A stretch of 64,000 bases of DNA. Origin: Rubripirellula tenax. Lineage in GTDB: Bacteria; Planctomycetota; Planctomycetia; Pirellulales; Pirellulaceae. Location: the NCBI RefSeq assembly GCF_007860125.1, contig NZ_SJPW01000006.1:429844-493843 (forward strand), in the 5' to 3' direction. The translations under genes were made by a program, and so were the position numbers. Below the pieces are notes generated by a model that was not told where the DNA came from, searched no databases, and was given only the letters and a program-made list of their open reading frames with translations. Below, in pieces: positions 27,564-35,922 of this stretch. Position 1 is the stretch's first letter. Every line of letters starts with the position of its first letter.

Positions 27564-28286
27564 CTACTCGGCGGATTGAGCTTTGTTGCGGCGACGTTGC
27601 CGCACGACGATCGCACCACCGAATACTGCGAGTACCGCGAACGTGCTCGGCTCTGGAATGGCGGCAACCTGATACGAGACGACGTTGTCGAACGTGTAGT
27701 TGATGCCGCCGACGCCCATTTCCAAGAGGTCGACTTCAAAGATCGTATTGGTGCCGTTCGTTTCCACGAGGCCAAGGAAAAATGCTTGGTCAGTATCGAT
27801 CGCCACACCCGAATTCGGATCGACCACCGCAAACGATCCCGTGACATCGTCAATGTCGGTCAGCGACATCAGCCCATCATTGGCGAATGAATTCCCGTCG
27901 TATTGGACCCACAGTCCGACTGCCGAACGTCCGTTGTCAAACAGAATCGAGACCGTTTGGAATTCGTCGATCCCTTCCGAGAAATTGAATCCAATGTCGT
28001 CACCGACGTAATTTGTCGGGGAAATCGTGAACGTCGGGTTCGTGTCCCGAACGATCAATTCGCCGTCATCGATAAAAAACGAAACATCATCGACCATCAC
28101 CAACGGATCGCCGACCGTTTGCATTTCAAAAGTAATCGTTGAACCTACGCCGGATGCCGCCGCTTGGAAGCTCGCAAAGTCGGTATAAGGCACAATTGCT
28201 GCGGACGCGTTTGCAGACCAAACGAGCGAGATCATTGCGAAACTCGCACAGAAAATACGGAACCGCGATTTCCAACGACGTTGCAT
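27564..28286 (-). CDS. PEP-CTERM sorting-domain protein
   Basis: About 240 residues from ATG 28286. It has an N-terminal signal peptide (basic MQRRWKSRFRIF, then a hydrophobic stretch ending SANASA), a beta-rich extracellular domain with repeated Asp/Gly segments, and a C-terminal PEP-CTERM signal: IPEPSTFAVLAVFGGAIVV then RQRRR. Such proteins are exported and processed by exosortase. No exosortase or glycan-biosynthesis gene lies nearby. The ligand is unknown. The 304-bp gap upstream (28287-28590) shows no gene or convincing regulatory structure. Confidence 0.88.
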   Translation of the reverse strand: MQRRWKSRFRIFCASFAMISLVWSANASAAIVPYTDFASFQAAASGVGSTITFEMQTVGDPLVMVDDVSFFIDDGELIVRDTNPTFTISPTNYVGDDIGFNFSEGIDEFQTVSILFDNGRSAVGLWVQYDGNSFANDGLMSLTDIDDVTGSFAVVDPNSGVAIDTDQAFFLGLVETNGTNTIFEVDLLEMGVGGINYTFDNVVSYQVAAIPEPSTFAVLAVFGGAIVVRQRRRNKAQSAE

Positions 28287-28590
28287 CTGAATCTCAAACT
28301 TTCGACAAAGTGGGCGAAAAGGCCAGCAAATTTCTCGCAATCGACCTAACCGGACAGATTAGTCCTGGTTTTACCGCTTGCAAGTCTTTCTCGATACGAA
28401 CGCAGGGCAAATCAGTTTTCGCAACTGGGTAGTTTGAATTGTCGTTGGTTGCTCCGCAATCCAACGTGTTCCAGGCATTGGAGCGATCCACGACGATCGT
28501 TGCCTCCGTTGTAAAACTGGTTAGCCCTGAATACGAACGACGTTCACGTGTCGACTACCCCACCGATGGCGGTCAGATCGCAGATTCCGA

Positions 28591-29139
28591 TTAAAGCTCG
28601 CCGTCGACGCCCAGTTTGTGAAAAAAGTGCTCGACGGTGTCTTGGTTCTCAAGCAACCAATCGATATTCGGCTCGCATGCGATTGCCTTTCGGATCGCTT
28701 TGACGGTGGCTTCGCGATGGATTCGGAACAGTTCTTGGTGGTCGACTTTGTCCACTTTCAAGACGCCCGGATCGAGCCATACCGAATAGATGATGCCAAG
28801 GTCGTTCGCCTTTTCTTTGGGAATGTGCCCGGCGCGGACAGCATCCAAAACACCGTTTGCGATGCCTGCTTGGACGCTGCCCATCAAGATGTTGGTGTAT
28901 CGATTGTCCGAGACGGTCACTTTGCTGACCATCAAGGTCACGGGACGCACTTGCACGTCGCTGTTCAGAATCGCGAATACTCGGGTGTGTCCTTTGACTT
29001 GGTCGCCGACCAACGTCGCCAGCGCTTGGCCAACCGGACCATCCAATTCGCCGATCACGATCTCGGGCTCGGCGCAAAGGTATTCGGCATCGCCTTCGAC
29101 CAGGGCTTCGCCGGTACGCATCACGATTCGATCACTCAT
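28591..29139 (-). CDS. Formaldehyde-activating enzyme (Fae) family protein, possibly non-canonical
   Basis: 182 residues from ATG 29139, with GGAAGA about 8 bases upstream; the frame is open to 29229. It aligns with Fae across GEALVEGDAEY, ILNSDVQVRPVTLMVSKVTV and AGIANGVLDAVRAGHIPKEKANDLGI. Fae condenses formaldehyde with tetrahydromethanopterin in C1 metabolism, a pathway known in planctomycetes. The N-terminal site, which in characterised Fae is E-V-A-H-I-D with the catalytic His, reads AEYLCAEPEIVIG here, so the catalytic His appears absent. It is thus best called a Fae paralogue. No other H4MPT genes are in the window. Confidence 0.82.
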   Translation of the reverse strand: MSDRIVMRTGEALVEGDAEYLCAEPEIVIGELDGPVGQALATLVGDQVKGHTRVFAILNSDVQVRPVTLMVSKVTVSDNRYTNILMGSVQAGIANGVLDAVRAGHIPKEKANDLGIIYSVWLDPGVLKVDKVDHQELFRIHREATVKAIRKAIACEPNIDWLLENQDTVEHFFHKLGVDGEL

Positions 29140-29180
29140 CAAATTTTCTTCCAAACGAAAGGGCCAAGACGGCGAGAAAA

Positions 29181-29247
29181 AAGTGTCCGACCCCATTTGC
29201 CGGGAACCGGCCCTTCGGGTGCTTTGCACAAAAGGGGTCGGACACTT
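29181..29247. repeat. Long inverted repeat (AAGTGTCCGACCCC arms)
   Basis: AAGTGTCCGACCCC (29181-29194) and its exact complement GGGGTCGGACACTT (29234-29247) flank a 39-base GC-rich interior with a further CCC-TTC-GGG mini-hairpin. It is flanked by A-rich and T-rich runs. The form resembles the dispersed REP-like palindromes of Rhodopirellula-type genomes and may also terminate the large 1040-residue gene downstream. Confidence 0.75.
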
Positions 29248-29363
29248 CTTTTCCGCTCACGAAGATCCGAATTTAGCACCCCGCCGCTTGGTGAAAAGGA
29301 GCCAGCAGAGCTTCCAGATACGAATCGAGACTGATTCGATCAAAAGTTGCAGGTCCGGCGAAA

Positions 29364-32300
29364 CTAACGATTGCCGCTGGGTGGCATCGCGTTGCTAAGT
29401 CGCTCGAACCCGCTGCCTTGCACTTCCATCGTTTTGGGATGCACGGTCAATGTGCGCACCGCACCTTCGATTCCCGGTTGACCATCGGCACGCGTTTGAC
29501 GGAAAACGACGGGACGGTTGGGAACGCCGTCGACCGTGAACACGTCCTTCGATGCCGAGTAGGCGGCGCGGCTTGCGGTGCCTTCCAGCAATCCGTCTTC
29601 GTTGCGTGTTCGAAAGATGACTCCCGTCGTGGCTTCCATTTCCCAAGCCGTTTGGCTCGCCGACATTCCTGACGAAGCAAACGCGCCGCCGCTGGCGTTT
29701 CGTCCAGGCTCGACCGAGAACCGAAGTCGATCGCAATCGAGTGTCGATTGTCCCACAGAAATAGCGTCCATCTTGGCAGCATCGAATGCTTGATCCCATC
29801 CGCTGACCGACTGAACACCGACCCGAACGCCTCGCAAGAAATCCAGATTCCGAGTCGTTAAGTCGACTCGCATCGAATCGTTGAAGGTCAAGTGAATCCC
29901 CGTCAATTCGTCGCGAGCACCGTCGACCATCGATGCGTTGGATACCAACGCGCCTTGCGGCTTCCCCGTTGTGGGTTTCGCCATCGGGTTCGCCGTGCCA
30001 CCCACGGACCAGCCGCGGTACCAACCGGGGCCTTCGCCGATCAATTGACCGCCGTCACCTGGCGACATCGTTAACTGGTTGGCATACACCAAGTGCTTGG
30101 TCTCGCGGACTCCATCAGAACCGTAGTGCATTGCTTGCACGATGACGGGGCGGTCGTTTGCTTGAAGGATCGTTATTTTCTGGATCACGGCATTCTTCAT
30201 CGATGCCATGTCTCGCATTTGAACGCTTTCCTGCAGATCGACTTCCAAGCGATCACCGCTCACCTTCAATTCCCACGGCTCGCGGTCACTGATAAGCGAC
30301 GCTTCGATATCGACGCCATCGGTCAGCACGGCTTTGCGCCCGTCAAACAGCATTTCACCCTGCCAACGACAATGAGGCGGCTTGGTCCAAACAAACCCGG
30401 ACGCACCGTTGCGAGTCGACGAATCGTTCCCCGATGGCGCCAATCCGGTGGGCAGGGCCGCGGTCGGAATCTGGAACTCACCCGCCGCATTGATCCAAAC
30501 CATGTTGTCGCTGGGCCGAATTTGGATCTGTGGACCGACAAAGAAACCGTCGCCGATTTCAAATCGCGCCGGCGACGCGGCGCTGCTGCTTAACTGTAAA
30601 ACGTCTTCTCCGCCGCCGTCCTTCAATTCAAGGCTTTCGCCGGTCAGGCGTGCCGCCAATGACTGTCCGCCCGTTTCGATTTGGTGTTCGACTTCTACAT
30701 GCCCGACGACACTCAACCGCTTCGCACTTAGGCCGGCTGAGTTACGACGAAGCTGTGCGTTGATCGAATCGCCTCGCACGACGGGTCGCGCCCGAGCTAC
30801 CGGGTCCACCATGCCCGAGTCCGCGTTGGGCTGTGAAACCCATTGCCTTAAAGGCGACGCAGCATTCGATTTCCCACCGCCGCTGGTCGGTCCACCGCCT
30901 TGCCGGTTCGATGGCCCTGCTTCGTTGACAAAGTTCAGCCACATCTCTTGAGTTTCCGCAATGATCGCTGCCGACACGATCCGCACATTACCCTTGATGT
31001 TAAACCACTCCGGTGCAAGCGTTGTTTTTGCGTCGTCGTTCCCCGATTCGTTCGTGGTACCGATCACGCTTCCGTCGGCAACAGATTCGTTCACGGGTTC
31101 AGGCACAAACAATCCGAACACCGAGTCGGCTTCGAACTCGCCACCATCGACTAGCCAAGCACGAACTTCGCCATCGATCCGCACTTCGACATCCACGTCC
31201 ATCTTCTTGGCGGTCGGAATTCCCTTGGGGCGGACGTGCAATCCGTCTCGCCAGCGTGCTTCGCGAACCGGAACGTCGGGGTCTTTGACGGTCACGATGC
31301 CAGCACCGTCAGCGTCCAGAATCCCGAAGGCCGCAGGATTTGCGGGATCAAACTGGTAAATCAATCTCGCCAAACTCGCCGTCAGGGGTCCGCGTCGAAC
31401 GCGAATGCCACGACTTCCCGTCGCGTTGAGGAGCCCGCTGACGGCGTTCAGATCAATCGTGTCGGCGGCAATTTCCGTTTCGATCGAAGGCAGCTTGGCA
31501 ATTGCCGGTGTGCCGGTCGCAACGATTCGCACCAGCCAATCCAATGCCGATCGTCGCTCGATCGCATCGTTCGTGGGATCGTTGAGCGTCAGTTCCAGTT
31601 GTTGGCAATCGAATCGATCGGCGAGAGCTCCGTCGGTCTGATAGACAAGCGAAACGGAATCGCGCAGCAGCAGTTGATCGATCGCGAAGTCGTACTCGAC
31701 ACGGCCGCCGCACGCGACGGAAATCATCGCTTCCCGGCCCGCCGCATCGCCATGCGGTTCGCCGTCGGACGGGCCTTCGCCAAACAGTCCTCGACCGCCG
31801 ATCGGCATCATCAACTGATCCAAGTAGATCAATTCCATTCGGTCCAACACCGTGGACGGCGCGGACCCGTTGCCTCCCGCCGCTGCCAAATGGATGGTCA
31901 AGTCGCGACCGACCATTTTCGCTTCGCCAACCGACATTTCGATCGTTTTGGTTGTCCAGATCTTCCGCGTGTCCATTCCAACGTCGGCCGTACGTAGATC
32001 CATCGAGTGGCGACCGTCGCCGCCCGGTCGACCGTTGCGATAAATATGAACGCCACCGACCATCCGGCCCCAATCGATCGGCGGTGCGCCGCCGCTCATC
32101 ATGTCCAGCGACTCGGTGAACTTCAGCTCAGCACCCTCGACCGCATCGATGACGATTGGGGCGTCGGCCGTTTCGTTGGTCAGCCCTCGTCCGATGACGA
32201 CGGTGATGGGCCAAAGTTTCCAATGAGAATCGTCGGTCTGTTCCCAGTTCTGGAACAGCAGTACGCCTTGGGCCGTTTGCAGACGCTTACAAGAACTTCG

Positions 32301-32486
32301 CTGCCAAGCGCCTTCGGGAAACAGATCGTCAAGCGAATCATCGGTCCGGTGAACCGGCGACTTTTTTAACGCGATCAACTCGACATCCGGTGGTGACATC
32401 CATGGTGTCAGCGCATTGGAATAGATGACCGCCGAAGCGACCAAAAAGATGAGTGCGGAAAAGTAGTGCGTCAACCGATCAAGCAT
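29364..32486 (-). CDS. Large membrane-anchored protein in the LptC position
   Basis: 1040 residues with one N-terminal transmembrane helix (about residues 8-26, HYFSALIFLVASAVIYSNAL) and a long periplasmic-type region. The region has many repeated beta-strand-like stretches, such as MDAISVGQSTLDCDRLRFSV and the C-terminal GTASRAAYSASKDVFTVDG, reminiscent of the LptA/OstA beta-jellyroll. It follows kdsC by 28 bp, the position of lptC in the enterobacterial kdsD-kdsC-lptC-lptA-lptB order. LptC and LptA are about 190 residues each, so this protein would be a several-fold expansion. Homology is not certain; the role in lipopolysaccharide export is inferred from position, topology and weak similarity. 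Confidence 0.55.
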   Translation of the reverse strand: MLDRLTHYFSALIFLVASAVIYSNALTPWMSPPDVELIALKKSPVHRTDDSLDDLFPEGAWQRSSCKRLQTAQGVLLFQNWEQTDDSHWKLWPITVVIGRGLTNETADAPIVIDAVEGAELKFTESLDMMSGGAPPIDWGRMVGGVHIYRNGRPGGDGRHSMDLRTADVGMDTRKIWTTKTIEMSVGEAKMVGRDLTIHLAAAGGNGSAPSTVLDRMELIYLDQLMMPIGGRGLFGEGPSDGEPHGDAAGREAMISVACGGRVEYDFAIDQLLLRDSVSLVYQTDGALADRFDCQQLELTLNDPTNDAIERRSALDWLVRIVATGTPAIAKLPSIETEIAADTIDLNAVSGLLNATGSRGIRVRRGPLTASLARLIYQFDPANPAAFGILDADGAGIVTVKDPDVPVREARWRDGLHVRPKGIPTAKKMDVDVEVRIDGEVRAWLVDGGEFEADSVFGLFVPEPVNESVADGSVIGTTNESGNDDAKTTLAPEWFNIKGNVRIVSAAIIAETQEMWLNFVNEAGPSNRQGGGPTSGGGKSNAASPLRQWVSQPNADSGMVDPVARARPVVRGDSINAQLRRNSAGLSAKRLSVVGHVEVEHQIETGGQSLAARLTGESLELKDGGGEDVLQLSSSAASPARFEIGDGFFVGPQIQIRPSDNMVWINAAGEFQIPTAALPTGLAPSGNDSSTRNGASGFVWTKPPHCRWQGEMLFDGRKAVLTDGVDIEASLISDREPWELKVSGDRLEVDLQESVQMRDMASMKNAVIQKITILQANDRPVIVQAMHYGSDGVRETKHLVYANQLTMSPGDGGQLIGEGPGWYRGWSVGGTANPMAKPTTGKPQGALVSNASMVDGARDELTGIHLTFNDSMRVDLTTRNLDFLRGVRVGVQSVSGWDQAFDAAKMDAISVGQSTLDCDRLRFSVEPGRNASGGAFASSGMSASQTAWEMEATTGVIFRTRNEDGLLEGTASRAAYSASKDVFTVDGVPNRPVVFRQTRADGQPGIEGAVRTLTVHPKTMEVQGSGFERLSNAMPPSGNR

Positions 32487-32514
32487 GGTGAACCGGTGCG
32501 AAGATCGTCGGGGT

Positions 32515-33072
32515 TTAACCCGAACGTCGCACGTACTCCTCCCATCGTTTGCCGGCGCGAAGCAACCGTTCGATCAGTTCGCGAATGGCACCATCGCCGC
32601 CACGGGTGTTCAACACCCAATCGGCCGACTCGCGTACGTCTTGCGCCGCATCGGCCGGTGCGACCGACAAGCCCACGTGACGCATGACCGCCAAGTCGGG
32701 AAGATCGTCGCCGATATAGCACACTTGGTCAGGGGTACAGCCGAGTGATTGGAACATCTCCATCGCGGCGGGCCATTTGTCGCGTCGGCCCTGCATGACC
32801 GCTTCGATGCCCAATTCCGCTGCCCGACGAGTCACCATCGGACTGTCCCGCGCCGTCAAAATTCCGAAATGAAAACCCGATTGCATCCACGCTTTGATCG
32901 CCAAACCATCGCGAACATGAAACCGCTTAGTTTCCGTACCATCGCTACCGTAAATGATTCTGCCGTCCGTCATCACTCCATCGACATCCGACAAGAGGAA
33001 GCGAATCGAATCGGCGTACTGCGAATCGGCGTACTGCGAATCGGATTGGGCGTCGGAAGTTTGCGGCGTCAT
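32515..33072 (-). CDS. kdsC: 3-deoxy-D-manno-octulosonate 8-phosphate phosphatase (KdsC-like HAD)
   Basis: About 185 residues from ATG 33072; a TTG at 33129 would lengthen it by 19. HAD motif I is LLSDVDGVMTDG, motif II is ILTARDS, motif III is the Lys in GRRDKWPA and motif IV is YIGDDLPDL, all intact. The C0-type short cap matches KdsC, which hydrolyses KDO-8-phosphate to KDO. A 15-bp tandem duplication near the N-terminus encodes SQYADSQYADS. The gene lies between kdsD (77 bp upstream from this start) and the LptC-position gene (28 bp downstream), supporting a KDO/lipid A operon. Confidence 0.88.
   Translation of the reverse strand: MTPQTSDAQSDSQYADSQYADSIRFLLSDVDGVMTDGRIIYGSDGTETKRFHVRDGLAIKAWMQSGFHFGILTARDSPMVTRRAAELGIEAVMQGRRDKWPAAMEMFQSLGCTPDQVCYIGDDLPDLAVMRHVGLSVAPADAAQDVRESADWVLNTRGGDGAIRELIERLLRAGKRWEEYVRRSG
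33011..33045. repeat. 15-bp tandem duplication at the kdsC N-terminus
   Basis: The unit GGCGTACTGCGAATC occurs twice in tandem, encoding the repeated SQYAD. It is in-frame and lies before the HAD domain. Confidence 0.75.
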
Positions 33073-33149
33073 CGTTGTCGTTTCGTTGACCAGATCGAAT
33101 CGTGGTGACCAAGCGTGTTTTGTAAGCAACTATCTAAAGTGAACGTTGC

Positions 33150-34232
33150 TTATGGGAACTTCAATACTTTTGCCGAGTCCCCGTCATCGTCGGTAAGCGA
33201 CACGATGTCGGTGATGTCGATCAAACCGACCGGACGCGATTGTTCATCGATGACGGGAAGTTCGCTGATTCTTCGATGCGACATGATCGCGGTCGCTTCT
33301 CGTAACATCGATCCCATCGCCACCGTTGCCGGCCGAGTCGTCATCCGTGTCGCAATTGCTTGGTCGAGCGCCACTTCGTCGCGTCGCTCCAACAACCGAG
33401 CCAAGTCGCTATCGGTAAAAATGCCAGCCAGTCGCCCGTCGTCGTCGACCAACATGATCGCGCCCGTGCGCCGACCCGTTACGACTCCATCGGCCGTCGG
33501 TTTTGCAATCATCGATTCGCGAATGGTCGCGTTCTGCATGGCAACGCGGCACGACGCGATCGGTCGCATGATTTGATCCACCGTCGCCAACTTCCGACCA
33601 AGCGATCCGCCGGGATGGAAACGCGCGAAATCCTGTGCTGTGAATTTGCGAAGTACGCTGGCGAGCATCGCGATCGCATCGCCGACCGCCATCATGACGG
33701 CGGTGCTGGATGTCGGCGCCAGTCCGTTGGGACATGCTTCGTCATAGCGTCCGATCGAAACGACACAGTCTGCCGCGGTGGCAAGCGGATTGTCGTCGGA
33801 GGCGGTGATGGCGATCAGTCCAGCGCTGTTTTCGGCTAAATGCGGCGCGATCCGAACCACTTCCTCGCTTCGACCTGAATTGCTGAGCGCCCAAACAACA
33901 TCGCGTTCGCGGACGCGGCCCAGGTCGCCGTGGATGGCTTCGGAAGGATGCAGGAAGTGGGCCGGTGTCCCAGTGCTGGCCAAGGTTGCGACCAGCTTTT
34001 GCCCCACCAATCCCGCCTTGCCGACGCCCGTCACCAAAACGCACCCGTCGCAATTCGCCGTCATCTCCGCTGCGCGGACGGCTTCCGGTGACAAGATGGA
34101 TGCCGCCGAAAGGATCGCGTTACCTTCGGCCGAAACGACCTGCCGAATCCACCTCAATCGCTCGAGCATCGAAGCAGGCGCTACCGTTGGACCGGTCGGA
34201 TGCGAGTTCGGAATGCGCGAGGGAGCTGACAC
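33150..34232 (-). CDS. kdsD: D-arabinose 5-phosphate isomerase (SIS + two CBS domains)
   Basis: About 360 residues from GTG 34232, chosen because AAGGAAGG lies 6 bases upstream; an earlier GTG at 34253 is possible. The SIS domain has VTGVGKAGLVGQKLVATLASTGTPAHFLHPSEAIHGDLG and SNSGRSEEV. Two CBS domains follow (about 225-360). It converts ribulose-5-phosphate to arabinose-5-phosphate, the first step of KDO synthesis. It is the first gene of the kdsD-kdsC-LptC-position operon. The C-terminal CBS pair may sense nucleotides or sugar phosphates, as in family members. Confidence 0.92.
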   Translation of the reverse strand: MSAPSRIPNSHPTGPTVAPASMLERLRWIRQVVSAEGNAILSAASILSPEAVRAAEMTANCDGCVLVTGVGKAGLVGQKLVATLASTGTPAHFLHPSEAIHGDLGRVRERDVVWALSNSGRSEEVVRIAPHLAENSAGLIAITASDDNPLATAADCVVSIGRYDEACPNGLAPTSSTAVMMAVGDAIAMLASVLRKFTAQDFARFHPGGSLGRKLATVDQIMRPIASCRVAMQNATIRESMIAKPTADGVVTGRRTGAIMLVDDDGRLAGIFTDSDLARLLERRDEVALDQAIATRMTTRPATVAMGSMLREATAIMSHRRISELPVIDEQSRPVGLIDITDIVSLTDDDGDSAKVLKFP

Positions 34233-34366
34233 GGGAGACCTTCCTTGGTACACCTGCGGGCGAAAATAGGAGACGATGAGCCGGATGATAGTAAAAATCC
34301 ATAGCCGCGGGCAACGCTAAACCAATTCTTAAATTCGGCAGCCTGGGTGACTTACGGTGTTTTGTG

Positions 34367-35269
34367 ATGAGCGATAAATCGCCGCGCGAGTCGATTGCCG
34401 CAGCGACCGGCCCAGCAATCTCTGTTGTGCGATGGATGAACGCCCTTTCGATCGATGCGGTCGTTGTCGGGGTTCTTTGGCAGACGCTGTTCGCATGCAG
34501 TTTTCGTGGTTCCTGGCCGACGATCCCTGAATCGGTCACTCTGGGCACGACGCTGTGGCTGATCTACACGGCTGATCATCTTCTCGACGCGCGAAGCTTA
34601 GACATCGATCGGATGCACACCTTTCGCCATCTTGTCCACCTTCGCCATCGAAGTGCATTGGTCGCGTTGTGGAGTTTCCTGACGGTCTGTGACGCGGTCG
34701 CCATCATCACTTGGTTGCCCGATTCGTTGATTCGTTGGGGGCTTGGTATGGCGGCTGCGGTTCTGGTCTATGGCGCGGGTGTTCATTTCCGCCCGAAGAC
34801 AAAGATTTGGCTTGCAAAAGAGTTCCAGGTCGGCATCCTCTTTGCCATCGGCGTGGGCCTGCTGGCCTGGGATCATGCGCCGTCTGTCTCGCTGTTGTTT
34901 GCGACGATGCTCTGTGCAGTCCTTTTTTCCGCCAACTGCATCATCGTTGCGCATTTTGATCGGGAAGCCGATCGTGAACAGCAGTTTTCGTCCATTGCGA
35001 CAAAGCAAGTGGCAGCAGTCCGCTACTTGCCAACCGTTATGGCCGCCGTAGCGACGATCGCGATCGCCGGTGCTGCGGTCAACGCGCTGCCACGCTTGAT
35101 CGCATGCTCGATCGTGATCAGCAGTGTGATGCTGGCGGCGCTTGCTCACGCATCTTGCATCGAAGCCTCGACGACCGATGCGACGTTGGCTAACAACCGA
35201 TTCAACGTTCGACACGGATTGGCCGACGCGACGTTGATCGCTCCGATATTGATCGGATGGTTGGCGTGA
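34367..35269 (+). CDS. UbiA-superfamily-like polytopic membrane protein
   Basis: 300 residues from ATG 34367. About eight transmembrane helices. The first loop contains YTADHLLDARSLD, resembling the D-x-x-D-type motif of UbiA prenyltransferases, and a second acidic motif HFDREADREQQ follows helix 5. These two Asp-rich motifs in equivalent loops suggest a UbiA-like fold, but neither matches the canonical NDxxDxxxD, so transferase activity is uncertain. The stop overlaps the following methyltransferase gene, so the two are coupled, perhaps for quinone or lipid modification (inference). Confidence 0.6.
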   Translation: MSDKSPRESIAAATGPAISVVRWMNALSIDAVVVGVLWQTLFACSFRGSWPTIPESVTLGTTLWLIYTADHLLDARSLDIDRMHTFRHLVHLRHRSALVALWSFLTVCDAVAIITWLPDSLIRWGLGMAAAVLVYGAGVHFRPKTKIWLAKEFQVGILFAIGVGLLAWDHAPSVSLLFATMLCAVLFSANCIIVAHFDREADREQQFSSIATKQVAAVRYLPTVMAAVATIAIAGAAVNALPRLIACSIVISSVMLAALAHASCIEASTTDATLANNRFNVRHGLADATLIAPILIGWLA

Positions 35270-35922
35270 ACGGCTATGACCGGATCGCTCGCTTCTATCG
35301 GGTCATGGAGTGGGCCGCGTTCGGTCCGCATCTGAATCGATCTCGCGTGGCGATTCTTTCCGACTTGCCTGCGGTAAGTCGCGTTCTGGTCCTGGGCGAC
35401 GGCGACGGAAGGTTGTTGCAGCGACTTTGTCTTGAGCATCCCGATGCAACGATCGTCAGCGTCGACCAGAGCCCCAAGATGCTCGAGTTACAACGGCGGC
35501 GGGTCAAAGCGATCGGCGGCGAGGATCGCGCTGAATGGATCCAATGCGACGCGATCGATTTCAGTCCTGAGCCGGGCCGATTTGACTTGCTGGTCACGGC
35601 ATACTTCTTGGACTGCTTTACCGAATCGCAGCTCGAAACAAATTTGACGAAATGGCTGGCCGGCGTCCGAGACGGCGGGTGCTGGTACGTGGTCGAGTTC
35701 ACGCGTCCGGCCAGCAAGTTGCAGCGGGTGGTCGCCGATCCGATCCTCTGGATGATGCACGCGTTTTTTCGATGGCAAACGGGATTGCCCAATCGTAGCC
35801 TCGTCGATCTGAATCCCATTCTGGGTCGACTTCCGATTCGCATGGTAAAGCGGCAGACGAGGTTCTGCGGGATGATGACGTCACGCATCTATGCCAAGAT
35901 GCCCTTGACCAGTTCACCGTGA
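35257..35922 (+). CDS. Class I SAM-dependent methyltransferase
   Basis: 221 residues from ATG 35257, or 218 from GTG 35266, which overlaps the upstream stop as GTGA. The SAM-binding motif reads VLVLGDGDGRLLQRL (motif I), VSVDQSPKMLELQRRR (motif II) and FDLLVTAYFLDCF (motif IV). The substrate is unknown; the UbiA-like neighbour suggests a prenylated or membrane lipid. The 3' end overlaps the convergent DUF1501 gene by 34 bp. Confidence 0.85.
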   Translation: MVGVNGYDRIARFYRVMEWAAFGPHLNRSRVAILSDLPAVSRVLVLGDGDGRLLQRLCLEHPDATIVSVDQSPKMLELQRRRVKAIGGEDRAEWIQCDAIDFSPEPGRFDLLVTAYFLDCFTESQLETNLTKWLAGVRDGGCWYVVEFTRPASKLQRVVADPILWMMHAFFRWQTGLPNRSLVDLNPILGRLPIRMVKRQTRFCGMMTSRIYAKMPLTSSP

